The translations under genes and the position numbers were made by a program. A model generated the notes under the pieces. It ran no database searches and was not told the DNA's origin. It saw nothing but the letters and a program-made list of their open reading frames with translations. From Grammothele lineata (Eukaryota; Basidiomycota; Agaricomycetes; Polyporales; Polyporaceae): a DNA stretch of 64,000 nucleotides. The DNA is taken from contig NDFF03000095.1 in NCBI GenBank assembly GCA_002150815.3, forward strand, positions 1 to 64,000. The letters are read 5' to 3'. Below are positions 1 through 11,566 of the stretch, in pieces (position 1 is the first letter of the stretch; each line of letters begins with the position of its first letter).

Positions 1-440
1 CATCGATGACCCCAGACGAGACATAGTCTCAGTCGTTCTCCCCTTTTGTCGTTCTCTCGAGCCAACGCCTCGCACACTTCAAGATACCTGTGACATATTG
101 CATCACAAACTAGCGTTTGTTTCTCCCGTTGTGCACCCGATGGAGCGCTGCTCAACGTCTGGGTCAGGTTGTGGTCGAATCTACACCGCGACCACGGCAA
201 GACCTCACAGCATCAGTCGCTCGTCATCCCTAGTTATCGCCCCTCGCTACGTTGCCTTCATCTTCGGACGCTTACATCGACTTACCTCGACACCGATAGC
301 TGGCTTGAGGGTCCGTGCCAGCCCGAGAACGCTGCCGCCGTTTCCATAGGAGCATGCGTTGTACCGACGAGGACAGCAAGAGTACGTATAGCGGCATTGG
401 ACGATAGCGTATTACACCCTCATTAACCTGGGACGTTCGT
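1..440. other. no gene recognised
   Basis: Only short overlapping open frames without splice-linked continuation or a recognisable motif are seen here. It lies downstream of the minus-strand gene that ends at 441. Confidence 0.4.
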
Positions 441-1650
441 CTACATAGATTGGCCACCCGCACGGATCAACTCCACCACGGCACGCACAGTAGCTATGTC
501 GGTCGCCGGACGCCCATCACAGAACTCAGCGGCCTGACGGCGGAACTCCTCCGGCTCTGCGTTGAACATGTGGTGGAGCTGAATCAAAACGAACGACCAT
601 TTTTCCATTCGGTAGTTCTCCGGGGTACCGTTGACGTACGCCTCGTAAGCAGTCTCGATGATCGGCACGACACGGGGGGAGAAGAGTACCACATAGACCT
701 CGTAGGGATGGAGTCCATCGCCTGGTGCAGGTGCGGATGCAGGTGTAGGCGCAGGCACTGGGACTGCGTCGGGTACAGGCGCAGGTGCGGGAGCCGCGGC
801 GGCGGGTACGGGTGCAGGCGCAGGCGCGGCGGCGGCGGCGGGTATAGTCGCAGGCGCGGGGATGGCGGCGGGTACGGGCGCAGGCGCGGGGCCCGCTGCT
901 GCTGGCATGGGCGCAGTCGCGGCAGCGGGTACGGCGGTAGGCACAGGCGCGAGCGCCGCCGCCGCCGCCGCGGTGGGTATGGGCGCAGGCGCGGGAACGA
1001 CGGCTGCTGGTAGGGGAGCAGGCGCGGGGACGCCAACGGGTACAGGCGCAGGCGCTGGCACCCCGGCGGCAGGGACGGGCGCAGGCGCCGCGGCGGCGGC
1101 GGCGACGGGTATGGGTGCGGGCGCGGGGACGACGGCAGCGGGTAGGGGAGCAGGCGCTGGGACCGCGGCGGCAGGGACGGGCGCAGGCGCGGCGGCGGGT
1201 ATGGGTGCAGGCGTGGGGACGACGGCAGCGGGTATGGGAGCAGGCGCGGGGACGCCGACGGGTACAGGCGCGGGTACAGGCGCAGGTGCAGGCGCAAGGG
1301 GAGGTCCCAGCGGCGCGGGGGCGCGGGGGCGTGCGTGTAGCGCCCTCTTGAATATGGAGGTGATGGCCTACGTCATAGTCTTTCAGTCAGTGTGCACGGC
1401 TACCACATAGTCTGCGTACATTATACCGGGCAGTACGCTTATTACTGTGAGCCTCCCTCGTGCTGCCACCGGCGGTTTGAATATCCTGTTCCGTTAACTC
1501 GATGGGCCACTTAGTATTGAAGTCACTGAACGCCCTCTCAGCCCACCACCGGAGGTCTCCTCTGACTCTGGCATCCGACTGCACAAATTCTCGCGCATGG
1601 ACTTGCAGCCACGTGGCTTGCTCCTCGGTCCATCTGGAACGGTGTGCCAT
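441..1650 (-). CDS. basidiomycete orphan protein with a Pro/Ala linker
   Basis: Two-exon model: 1420-1650 (77 codons) and 441-1367 (309 codons including stop), joined by a 52-nt GT-AG intron in phase 0, giving 385 aa. The N-terminal module begins MAHRSRWTEEQATWL and has a Trp-rich helical look. A linker of about 200 residues made almost only of Pro, Ala and Val follows. The C-terminal module contains HPYEVYVVLF, then a Tyr/Trp-spaced region ending near EFRRQAAEF. From memory, this pairing (RWT..EQ..WL at the start, an L.PYQ.Y-like segment near the end) marks a common Agaricomycete hypothetical family; its function is unknown. The start is the ATG directly before the conserved N-terminal module. 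The linker is open in all three minus frames, so length alone is weak evidence. The conserved ends and the matching phase are what support the call. Confidence 0.55.
720..1330 (-). repeat. GC-rich degenerate minisatellite encoding Pro/Ala
   Basis: On the plus strand short units around GGCGCAGGCGCGGGGACG recur irregularly. On the minus strand they encode the PAPAPVP-type linker of the gene at 441-1650. Units are not strictly periodic and vary from copy to copy. Confidence 0.8.
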
Positions 1651-2325
1651 GAAGTGAGACCGATGATGAGGAAGAGCGAGGAGGGGAATTGTGGTTCTGT
1701 AGGAGAGCATCAAGATGGACCGGCAGTTATATAACTTTAGATACCTTGCCCACTGAACGCACCGTAACCCCGCGTGGAAACGGAGTGGCGATGGCGGACT
1801 GCGGGATCGGGCGGAGATGCAAGGCCGCGCGTGGCCCAGCTAGCCGAGTCGAGATATATCTCGCGTCCGTTTTGCTCGTGGATCCCCAGGTTTTTCGTCC
1901 CACTGCTCTCTCTCACAAGTGCTGCTGAAATCAAATGACCAGTATCGGAGGTTGGTGGTCTGCATTTCCGCAAGACATGACCCCTGCTGACGAACGCTCG
2001 CAGGCATACCGGCTGTCGGCCGAGGCTCTGATGCCCGCGACAGAGCTATTGTCAACACTGGTCCCGTCACCTACATCACCCTGAATGTAACAGGCACGGT
2101 GTTCATAACCACGAACGCCCCACTTGGAGCTCTCCCAGTCCCTCCAGTGCCGATCCCACCCAACGGGGTCGAGCCCGCAAGCGCCGGCGCGGCGGCTCCA
2201 GGACATCCTCAGAGCGCTCCTCTCCCAGCGCAAGGAGTATGTTGTGCGACCCCTTACATACCGTCTGTGATACTGAAATGATCTGTTAGGAACCCGCTGC
2301 AGTTCCCGGCGGCCTTGTCGCTCCC
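1651..2325 (+). other. mostly non-coding; possible upstream exon of the next gene
   Basis: A Pro-rich open stretch at about 2070-2240 (containing ALPVPPVPIPPNGVEP) could be a 5' exon of the gene at 2326. I could not find a splice pair that joins it cleanly, so it is left out of that model. Confidence 0.25.
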
Positions 2326-2829
2326 ATGGGCGTCGAATCTGTCGGCGAGGTCATCCCTCCCCCCTACGTCGATACCGCTCACAGTGCACAGGAGGCCGAG
2401 CATTTTGCGGACGCGCAGGAAGATCCAGACGACGATATATATCAAGTACAAGTCGTCCAATTGAGCGCATCAAGAGGACGTTTCGAGCCAGAGGGAATCG
2501 AGTTCGCCCTCGCACCTCTTCCCTCCGCTGGGGTCTTTCGCCTCCCCTTCAGTTGGGAATGTGAGTCCGATACCTGTGCATATCCGTACTACTCACTCAT
2601 ATGCTCGCATGCAGACGAACACATCAGCCCTTCCGACGTCATTCACATGCAATGGCATGTTGTAACGGCCGGTCGGAAGGTGGGCATCTGGCCTACGTCG
2701 CTAGACGCGGACGATTTTGTTACTGGGGTTTCCGGCGCCCAGAGGCTCTCGTTCGATTCGTTTGAGGCAGCGTCTCGTTACTATCAAGGGAACAAAGCCC
2801 TTGGGCGTGTAGTCATTCTCCCAGAGTAG
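2326..2829 (+). CDS. small protein with viroplasmin / RNase H1 N-terminal-like domain
   Basis: Model: 2326-2560 and 2615-2829, removing a 54-nt GT-AG intron, 149 aa. The intron length is divisible by three and it has no stop, so read-through would also stay open. The C-terminal 60 residues contain WHVVTAGRKVGIW, then DADDFVTGVSGA, then SFDSFEAASRYY. This follows the caulimovirus-VI/RNase H1 N-terminal fold pattern (Y/W-xVV-xGRxxGI, tsWxe, VxGxxGAxxksF, EA). In RNases H1 that domain binds RNA/DNA hybrids. Basidiomycetes carry many free-standing copies of unknown role. No RNase H catalytic domain follows. The true start may lie further upstream. Confidence 0.45.
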   Translation: MGVESVGEVIPPPYVDTAHSAQEAEHFADAQEDPDDDIYQVQVVQLSASRGRFEPEGIEFALAPLPSAGVFRLPFSWECESDTCAYPYYSLICSHADEHISPSDVIHMQWHVVTAGRKVGIWPTSLDADDFVTGVSGAQRLSFDSFEAASRYYQGNKALGRVVILPE

Positions 2830-4216
2830 TCGTCATCCCCGCCACTCTCGTTGGCTACACTAGAGGCACTGGTACAGCGGTGTCCGCGAATATCACGAGT
2901 TGTCCCGGTCCCAGCACGTTGTCTCTTACTCAGGTTGCATGCATAACCTCGAATTCCAGCTCACTATGCGCGTGAGTTGTTGGTGTTCACCTGTGACGAG
3001 TCATGTCGTTGCGAGCGACGGGGAACGTCCGTGCAGTGGCTGATCGCTCAAGGAGATGCTCCTGGCAAATCCAACCAAATTCAGCGGGAGGAGTTCACTG
3101 CCAACGCGAGATGGAAACTCATCATTTCTCGTAGGCCTGGTGCTGATACACTCCGTTAATGATTTCGGCCGGCGACCGAGGCGACCACTGTTCTTTTGCG
3201 ACCCTGTTGAGATCTCCGGTGACTCATCCTGAATGACTATTTTTCTCCTTGTTACTATGATCCGATCCAGAATGTCGACAGATGATACGAGTGGATTCGC
3301 ACACGGACTCTTCCCTGCATGTTAGTAGCAGCGTTGCAGATACCGATCGTGCTGCAGGCTCCGTCTGCACCGCCAAAATCGCGTATGAACAACACATTGT
3401 AGCTACACAGCCGTATTCTCGCAGCTGGGTGAAGATATGCGTGCATGTCCGATCGCGGCAAAACCTTCCGTGCTGCCCCGGGGAAAAGTTCACCATTGGA
3501 GCTTATATGAATCCACCAGTACACAACAATCCTCTCTTAGCAGCGGCGAGCTGTCAGCGTCATTGGGATTAAGTATACGACAATCGGATGTTATGTGACA
3601 TACTTACTCCTTTGATTCGATTACAGGCAGAGTGTGTTTGAGGATGCTATCGGTACTAGTACACGCCTCGCTACCGTGATCCCGATGAACTTTCCAATGC
3701 CTTTTCCGCGGCGGGATTGTGCCGTGATGTCTGGGCGTAACGCTCTAGATCTTCGCACGTGTGCAAAAAGGTCTCACTGCCGAGACCTGAATGTATTCAG
3801 TTCGCGAGTTCGGATACTCTTGCCGGAGTGCGCGGAAACAAATTAATCTGGGCAGCTTGTCGCGGACAAAGCGCTGGGTACAGGCATGATGACAGCTCCG
3901 GTCGACATGACAAGGGGTGTATGAAATACTATCCATTCATCGGCTCAAATACGACTAACCGGAAAGGAGCATAGAAGGCGGGAAGCACGCTTTAGTGTGT
4001 GATCGTGTTTAGCGTGTGCAACCATCTCAGGGAGGCCGCGTTGAGACCCGCTGCTTCCAAAGTTCAATCCGGAGCTCATGACAACGTCCCGGGAAGGTGG
4101 TCGGTGGCTCCCATAGGAAGGCGTTGATCCTGTAACACCAGGTGGAGGAGACGTTCGGGCAGCAGGTACAAGCTGCGTTACGCAAACCAGCTAAACACTG
4201 GCTACAACGGCGAACG
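2830..4216. other. no convincing gene
   Basis: Several open frames of 60-96 codons occur on both strands (for example 3282-3572 plus and 3224-3496 minus). They overlap one another, lack recognisable motifs and cannot be chained through splice sites. Confidence 0.4.
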
Positions 4217-5593
4217 CTACACGACAGGTACAGTGGGTGCGTCGTCGCGCCAAACGTAGATGAACTCCCCAGACTCGTCCGCCCCGTCATCGGTGACGCC
4301 GTCATTGAAATCAATGACAGTGTCGAGCTCGAACCGGTCGACGTCGCTCTTTTCCCCCTCGACAGAGTCTGCATTCCCACTGGTATGATTCCCTGCCTCA
4401 TCGTCACTGTGACTCGGAGAACCCTCCACCTCCTCGTCGATGACGGAGAGCCCAAGTGAATTGAGCTGATCCTGGGTAAGTGCCAGCATCCATAACACCT
4501 TGGCCATGACGAGGACTGTGTCAAAGACAAAGTCGCTGCATAAGTAAGGAGGCTGCAGCTTGTCGAAGTCGTGGCGTAACAAAGCGAAGAGGTGTTGGAA
4601 AACCTGTTCGCCGTATGCCACCCACCGGCTTCCCGCCGTGATCCACTGCGCTCGGAGAAGGCTGGAGTTGCTGGTGCGGACTGCGAAGGCTTCAAGCTCG
4701 AACGGGCGGAAAAGGAGGCTGGGTCTATCGACGAAGCCCCATCGCTTCAGCGACCGGTTGACATTGTTCACTTCGGCGGCCATGGTCATCGTATCGCAGT
4801 TGGCAACGACAGGACCTTCTCGATCGGCGCTGATGTTAGAGATATCGTGCGTCAGCTCGGATGACGTACTGAGACAACCAGAAACATACTCACTCTAAGG
4901 TAGCTGGGGAGAGGTGCGTGTCATCTCGGAAAAGGGATGGCGTCTCACCAAGCCCAATTCGGGTAAATAGCCGTCTATAAGGACCATCCAACGCAAACAC
5001 AGAGTCAGAGGTAGACGTCTCGGACTCGGCGTTAACGGTGATAGGATCGGCCGTAGACGGAGGCCTAGAGCGAGGGGGCGTCTGCACCTCAGAACGACGG
5101 CGGCGGTGGTGGCTCGGGACGGACAGAGGGTGGAATGAAACGCTGGGCTTGGAGTCATCTACGGCGTCTCCGAGGCGACTAGTAGCCTGCTGGCGACCAA
5201 GTGGAACTATAGGGGTCGGCGCAGGAAGTTCGGATTCGGCGTCGATGCTAGTCTTCGTGGCACCTTGAGCGGTCATGACCGCACTGGCAACCGCAGCGCC
5301 GTCTTCTACCTCACTTCGTCTGAATTGGGAGTGCGTCAACGGGGAAATTAGCAGCTAGCTGTGAAGACTTACGCGTTGGGGGGTGCGTCACGACGCTCTC
5401 GTTGAGAGCGTGCAGTGCCCGGACGCCACGGCCCGTGACGACGTGCTTGAGATAGGTACTGGACAGCGGCGGAAAAAGGCGTACGAGCAGGGGGTGTGGA
5501 AGAAGAGAGGGGGGGCATAGTGGCGGGAGAGAAATAGAGCGGAGGTCGTGTGGTGGGAACCTCGGGGCCAATCTGCGAGTTGAACCTCAACAT
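4217..5593 (-). CDS. orphan protein with an acidic C-terminus
   Basis: Three-exon model on the minus strand: 5373-5593, 4894-5319 and 4217-4829, with GT-AG introns of 53 and 64 nt and consistent phases, 419 aa. The first 200 residues are Ser/Pro/Arg-rich and probably disordered. Residues of about 240-330 form the only globular-looking part (contains WVAYGEQVFQHLFALLRHDF and YLCSDFVFDTVLVMAKVLW, hydrophobic and helical). The tail is strongly Asp/Glu-rich and ends in PTVPVV. No catalytic motif or signal peptide is visible, and I do not recognise the family. Support comes from three long in-phase exons and the non-random acidic and helical composition. Confidence 0.5.
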
Positions 5594-8500
5594 TTAACGC
5601 CCCTCGCGCCGGCGCTCATCCTTAACGTAACGTGTCCGACTCGTCGCAGCAGCCGACTTACTTAGCGAATACGCCGTCGCCCTGAGTATCACCACACTCG
5701 GGCTTGCCAAGAACCCTAGAGACCCAGCAGAAAGTCGTTGTAGTGCTAGATGGCGCCTTTCCATGTACGCTTGGACACCGGGCCCGCACTGTGGCTGTCT
5801 CAGGCCTGCCTGACATACAGTGGAACGAGGGCGTGTGGTAGTACCGTTGTCAGGTCCAAGGCGGCGTTCCCGATCAGGCAGTGCACTCGGCAAGTTCCGT
5901 TCGGGCGATCCCGCCGCGAGTCATGGGCATGCGCAAACCACGTCCAGCGCCGGCGGCGGAGAGTTTGAGGGTCCACCAACCGACCACAAATCCTTGACAA
6001 GGCGGGCAAACTCACTCTTAGAGCCTACATACGTGACCCCTGCTCCGTTCCATGGGTATAAGACGGACTCGCGCAACTCACTTTGATATCCGTGCATCAG
6101 CGCGACCTACCATCACCGCCGTCTTGGAGAGACCACGGAGCCAAACGGCGCACCATTCATCCCCAATTTATTTCGGTATTCTAGCGCGCCTTCGCTCTCT
6201 ACGCTAGTGCCTCTTTATCCCCACGCTTTTTTGAGTTCGCTTTCCGTTGTCCACAACCAGTCTCCTGTGCAGCTTTGGGTTCAGCTATCCCGTTCCTCCC
6301 CTCGAATCCTTAGGAGCTGGTCTCAGCGGACTCACCAGAACCGCTTCTCGTCGTAGTCATCACAATAGTACTGAACGCCAATCTCATGACGCAACAACAC
6401 CAGAATTCCGATCATCCATCGACCAAGACATGCGGGTTACATGAAAGACTGGAAGGAGAACTCAGAAGAGCGTTTGTTTTCAACACGGTGAGCCTGTGTT
6501 AATACCGCAACAATGAGAGATGTTAGAACCTATGATACACATTTGTCGTACATGTTTCGCTCCCTCACTACCTCAAGAAGTACCCTCGCGCCATTCTCGA
6601 CAACACCCTGCCCACCCCCCAACCTTGCGGCCCGCGTACCGTAGTACCCCTACCCCCCATGTATCCGCATGAGGTTTACCTCGTCCGCCGCACACCTTGT
6701 CACAGGCTTAATCTCTCCTCTCCTTTTCTGGTATCCTTGCCTTCGCGCCACGTCCCCCTACCCTTTCTCGGTCCCGGTATCCATAGGATTCCCACCACCG
6801 CTGGCAGTAAGCCCCGCCCGCCGCCGAGTATATAATACCACCGCATATGTATTTGCGCCACTCAAGAGATATAGAATATAATCCTTATGGCCTGGTACAG
6901 ATGATCTGGATAGGACTCTTGGGGTACGAAACGACGCTGGCCCGGCGGCGAAGCCCCCCGCGTCTAGTACGCACTCTACGCCCGCCTCGACAGCGACGGT
7001 TGTCATTGGGATGCTTAGAAATAGAATCTCGGTCTTCTTCCTCAACATGAACTGTAGTGATACTCTTACAGCCGTGAACCCATAAGTGTAGTAGATCTTC
7101 TGTGCTTTTCCAAGCCTGCGGTATCGCTGTGACACTGTCAAGTTGCGCACAATCTCGCTGTCGGAAACTGCGGCGGTCGAGACATGATAATTAGTCAGAA
7201 TCAAGGTACTGTTCGACCCGAGATCGCGACACGTAACACAGATGGTCGGCACGCATAATCGCCCCTCAACCCTTTCACGGATCCTTGACGGGAACGTATG
7301 TGGATTGTATGCAAATTCTCTTGTCACGAATGGCGCCCCACCTTTGGAGATGAGTCCAAGTGCTCGGGGTTCAACCACAGCCCGAGCACCCGTGACATAC
7401 ATCATCCTAGACCCACAGCATCGTGATTTCGTATGCTCACTTGCGTCAGCACCCCAATCACGAAGCAACTGCGCATCTTCACGGCCAACGGGCGAGGCCG
7501 TCCGGTACAGCTTTCAGTACTATGCTGCACCGATACCATGTGAAGCACGTTCTAATGAATTTGGGCGCCACTAGACTCGCTCCTAACAGTTACACGCTTT
7601 CGTCCCGGTATTTCGACTTGTTCCCTATCGGTGTAGAGGTACAACTGCTGATGGAGCCAATGATTTCCCTCACAAGATGCATTGCCATGGCTACTAAACA
7701 CACGGTACATCAAACAGTTACGGCTGAAGCCCACGCGAGAGCCAGACTCTGCGCTCTCCCGTAACATATGCACGCATCCATTCCCCCCAAGCCATCAATT
7801 ATCGACCAAAACGTGCACAAGGGAGACCGCTTACGGGTAACCCAAGACCTGTGTGGATTGTGGCGATCTACCACGACCTCGAAGTATCGGAGCGCGCCAC
7901 ACTCGCATTATAGGTCGAGGTCATAGCCATCCGGTCTGATACGTGTGTGCGACTAGGAGAACTCTTTCGACAACGTCTTAACCGTCATCTTCCCTGCCGC
8001 ATCTGTCTAGCCCCATCGCGCGTAGAATACGACATGGCGTATCGAGCCATATAGATGACTGTGGCGGTAAGGTCGATGACCTGCGCGCTGTCGTGATGAA
8101 GAGGCATACCTTCGGTCAAGTGCCGAATACCAAACGAGGCGCGCGGAATGGGGACAGGAAACTTGCCGTAGGACCCGGAAGTTGCCCACAACAAAGAAAC
8201 GCAAGGTGTACGTCGCGATATTGGCCAAGGCCAATCAGACGCTGGGAGATGACGGCCTTAGCCCACTGTTGGATGGAAACTTAGCCTGATCTCCGTGACG
8301 TAGGAGCATGATTGGAAGGCACTTACGTCAGTCGCTCACCATGCCCCCCGGTAAACTTATGCAGACGCGAAGAATCGACGACAAGCACTTATAGTACACA
8401 GACGATAGCTCTGGTTAGGGCTGCAACTAATTACTAGTACGCGAAGGTCATCTGAAGGTGAGACCCCAGAAACCATCGGATATACACCTAGACGAAGGAT

Positions 8501-9418
8501 GGCCGTTTCCATCACTACTTCGCCGTCCTCGCGCTGAGAGGAAGCTTGATGCCGGACACGTCGACGAAAGCATGGTCGCGGCCTGGAGCAGAGTGAGCAT
8601 GCCCGTCGACTACACGTTCCCGCGCACGATAGTTGGAGTCGTCAGTATATGCGTACGGGGAACGACAAGGGTTGGGCGGCTTGTGACTCTGCCTGGCACA
8701 GAACATGTCAGCCAGTGTAACAACGTAGACGCTCTCACGGGAGGCAAAGACGAACAACACTTGCCTTGGTAGGACCTCATCGTCTACGCCAATCGTCCAA
8801 TACTGTCCCAGCCGGCGCGGAGACAGAGGAGATCAGAGACGACCACTGAAACAGGGTGACCGGGTCAGACGTAGATGCGAGTGCGAAGGCCGTCCGCGCT
8901 CACCACCCGTACCTAGCCGCCACGCCGTCAGCTCAACCGCGCCCGATGTGCCAGAGAACAACATGCACTGGACTCGCGTAGCGTTAGTGCAAGCGTTGTC
9001 GTGGATCTTTCGAAGAAAAAACATACCGCCCATCCCCGCGGTTTCCGAAACACCGTGGCCGCCGCGTCCTTCATGCGCAATCTGGGCGGAGAATCGAACG
9101 AAGCCGTCAGTGTGTCATACGCGCAATGAAATCCGTTTTCCGATGCCATTCAGCCGGATCTCATTACAGCCAGCTGCAGTAGACGGTTCAGGCCGAAGCT
9201 ACTAGCACGCGCGCTACGACGTCCACAACATGCCTACAATTCAAGAAAAGGGATCTATACACGTGACAGGAATCTGAACATGACGTCAGCGATATGACTA
9301 CGTGTACGGAATTAGTAAAACGCACTAGTCCATACTGATACTTGGTGGCGCACGGGCATTCGGGATCGCGGAGCAAGCTATGGTACAGGAATTGAAAGCG
9401 CATCACGCCGACCGTGAT
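5594..9418. other. gene-poor region without a convincing gene
   Basis: The longest open frame is 6758-7468 on the minus strand (236 codons), with no recognisable motif and no exon partners. Other frames are shorter than 115 codons and overlap in conflicting directions. Decayed genes or transposon remnants are possible but not identifiable by eye. Confidence 0.4.
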
Positions 9419-11566
9419 CTACTCCGAGCGGCGAGGAAAGCGAACGGGCGGCGTAGGAAGACGCTGAAATGTCGCAACGAACGTTCTGACATAGAACGCC
9501 ACCGCATCCTCCTGGAATCGCGAGAATTGGAAAGGATCGCATTCCTCCACCTCCGCCGCAGCGCGAGCAAGCCACGACGGAGCATCAGGCCAACGTTTCA
9601 ACACCGTCAAGAACGCGGCCAGATGACACCGACCCTCCTCCCATCCAGGGTCGTCGGGAGGAATCCAGGCGGATGCTTGCGAGTGCGCCCCGATGTCGGG
9701 GCAGATGTCCATGGCCGAACGCGGTGGTCCCCATGTCTCCGAGATGAGCGATTCCCGAGCCCACTGATCGACCTCCGGCCAGTTGCGAGAGCCAAGGATC
9801 AACGCGTCGAGAGCCAGGAGCTCACATCGCCAGTTGGTTTCGTGAGCCTCCCACACTAACTGCCGATGAAGGGTGGCGTCGTCGGTCGCGACTTGCAACG
9901 TCACGTCGCGGTGGTCGAGTCTGTAACGCGCATCGGCGCGATAGGACGGGAGTGCTGCCGTATATCCGAAGAGGCGGTGGACGGCTTGGCGGTCTGCGTG
10001 TCGCTCGTGCTGACGCTTCGCATCGTGGCCACTCTTCTTCGCAACGTTCGGACCTGACGTGGAAGCACGGGGACCTGGGGGCGCAGAAGACGTCCCTGCA
10101 TCGGCGGCGTTCGAGTCGAGGCTGTAGTCGCCCCAAAGCGCATGCCGCCAGCCCGCCACATTGAGGGGCCGTCCGTTAATGGTCGCGTCGAAGAGACGAG
10201 TGCGGCAGAACATCCGAATGCTGACGAGATGGTGGATGTATCTCGCTCGCTTCTGTTCGCTGATCGGAATACCGTCGAGTCTGTCAATCATCCATGGTGG
10301 TGGAAAGAAGTAGGTGGTTGTACACGTCGGCTGGGGCAGTACTCCAGCTGCTTGGAGTGCATGGACCCATGCAGGGAAGTGCTGCACCGTCATGGAAGAG
10401 TAGAATCTGCGAAAAGGATTGTACGTAGGCAGGGATTTCTCGGATGGCCGAGGTGCACGCCGCTCTCCTTTACTCTTCTTTGACGGCGGTGGCTGAGAGG
10501 ATGCGAGGCTATGTTTCAGGCTCCCAATGTCCGCCCGAGACTTCGCGATGATGATAGGTTGGGGCCTGCCAAGGGAGGAGCTCCATTCGTTCGGCCATAT
10601 GGTCTCCAGACGGGCTCTTTTAGTTGCAGGAGTACCATCGTCGGGCTCGGGAGACTCGCCGAGCTGCGGCAGCCGAGAGGCGAGTAGCTGACGATGAACA
10701 GTCGCGAGCATAGCCGCCTGCCATTCACCGGGCGTATTAAGAGCTCCTGACAGGTCGCGCATCGCCAACACGAGCCTAGGATAAGCCGGAATGGTGGAGA
10801 ACGGTGGAGTGGTTGGATGAACTACATCCCAAACGGCGATGTCAGGCTTTCGGAGGTGCTGAAACCAGACCGGGACGCCGGCCATATGTAAACGCTGCAC
10901 GACGCTTGGATCGTGTGTGTGAGCGCCAACCACATCGAGCACTTCCGTACGATAGTCGTGGTTAGACTGAATTCGCGGGAGCACTTGAGTTGCATAGATG
11001 CGAAGGCCCATCAGCTCCAGACACAGTCGTTGGACATGGCTGGCGAGGGAGATGATGACCGCACGGGAGGCTGGCAGAAGACGAAGGCGATCGACGGTAT
11101 GGCGGAGGCAAAGACTGAGGAAATCGCGTTTCTTCCGGGTGTCCGCATCCGGACTCTTGATGGCATCCGCTTCTGCGATAGTCAACTCGGCGAGAGCGTA
11201 GAGCTGATTCGCGAGGGCTACTGGTAGCTGTCCAACCGCCGCGACTCCCCACTGATCCGACAGGCGCCAGTCTTTCGGCCCCAAGGATCGTCGGAGAATG
11301 TCGGACTGGGGCGCAGGCAAAGAGTCCGTTACCGGAATGCAAGCTACGTGAAAGAACCGTCGGTCGAACGACTGGGGCCATCGAGAATATTCGTGCTTCC
11401 CCCACAGACCATCATCGTAAGTGGTGATTTCACCGTGCGCGATTGCGAATTCCGGAACCCATTGCTGGTTGGGCGACGTGAACATAGAGAACGTATCGAA
11501 ACCCGGGCCAGCCACCAGTCCTTCAAACGGGCCCACGGCTCCCAGTCGAGGTTCTGTGAGGTTCAA
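9419..11566 (-). CDS. intronless 715-aa basidiomycete orphan
   Basis: One uninterrupted 715-codon frame starting MNLTEPRLGAVGPFEG. No signal peptide or clear membrane segment is seen. A Ser/Pro/Lys-rich linker with an ATKRARLE-type basic patch lies near residues 310-370. It separates an N-terminal half (contains RLHMAGVPVWF) from a C-terminal half with NPFRRFYSSMTVQHFP, ALWGDYSLDS, SYRADARYRL and an ETNWRCELLALDAL segment. From memory, these motifs mark a lineage-specific family with many copies in Agaricomycete genomes and no known function. The absence of introns, in a genome where other genes average one per 150-200 bp, suggests a retrocopy or a transposon-linked gene (inference). Confidence 0.7.
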   Translation of the reverse strand: MNLTEPRLGAVGPFEGLVAGPGFDTFSMFTSPNQQWVPEFAIAHGEITTYDDGLWGKHEYSRWPQSFDRRFFHVACIPVTDSLPAPQSDILRRSLGPKDWRLSDQWGVAAVGQLPVALANQLYALAELTIAEADAIKSPDADTRKKRDFLSLCLRHTVDRLRLLPASRAVIISLASHVQRLCLELMGLRIYATQVLPRIQSNHDYRTEVLDVVGAHTHDPSVVQRLHMAGVPVWFQHLRKPDIAVWDVVHPTTPPFSTIPAYPRLVLAMRDLSGALNTPGEWQAAMLATVHRQLLASRLPQLGESPEPDDGTPATKRARLETIWPNEWSSSLGRPQPIIIAKSRADIGSLKHSLASSQPPPSKKSKGERRAPRPSEKSLPTYNPFRRFYSSMTVQHFPAWVHALQAAGVLPQPTCTTTYFFPPPWMIDRLDGIPISEQKRARYIHHLVSIRMFCRTRLFDATINGRPLNVAGWRHALWGDYSLDSNAADAGTSSAPPGPRASTSGPNVAKKSGHDAKRQHERHADRQAVHRLFGYTAALPSYRADARYRLDHRDVTLQVATDDATLHRQLVWEAHETNWRCELLALDALILGSRNWPEVDQWARESLISETWGPPRSAMDICPDIGAHSQASAWIPPDDPGWEEGRCHLAAFLTVLKRWPDAPSWLARAAAEVEECDPFQFSRFQEDAVAFYVRTFVATFQRLPTPPVRFPRRSE

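Noticed and set aside
584..1297. 237-codon minus-strand frame rich in Arg, Leu and Pro, and a 182-codon Gly/Ala frame on the plus strand
   Set aside because: Both are alternative frames of the same degenerate minisatellite. Only the Pro/Ala frame joins conserved modules at both ends.
4027..4695. 222-codon minus-strand frame
   Set aside because: It overlaps the better-supported exon 4217-4829 in another frame and has Ser/Thr/Arg-rich shadow composition.
4869..4893. 25-nt intron in the 419-aa orphan gene
   Set aside because: Too short for a spliceosomal intron; the 64-nt alternative ending at 4830 keeps the same phase and was used instead.
6758..7468. 236-codon minus-strand frame
   Set aside because: Some hydrophobic segments suggested a membrane protein, but no domain or splice continuation could be supported.
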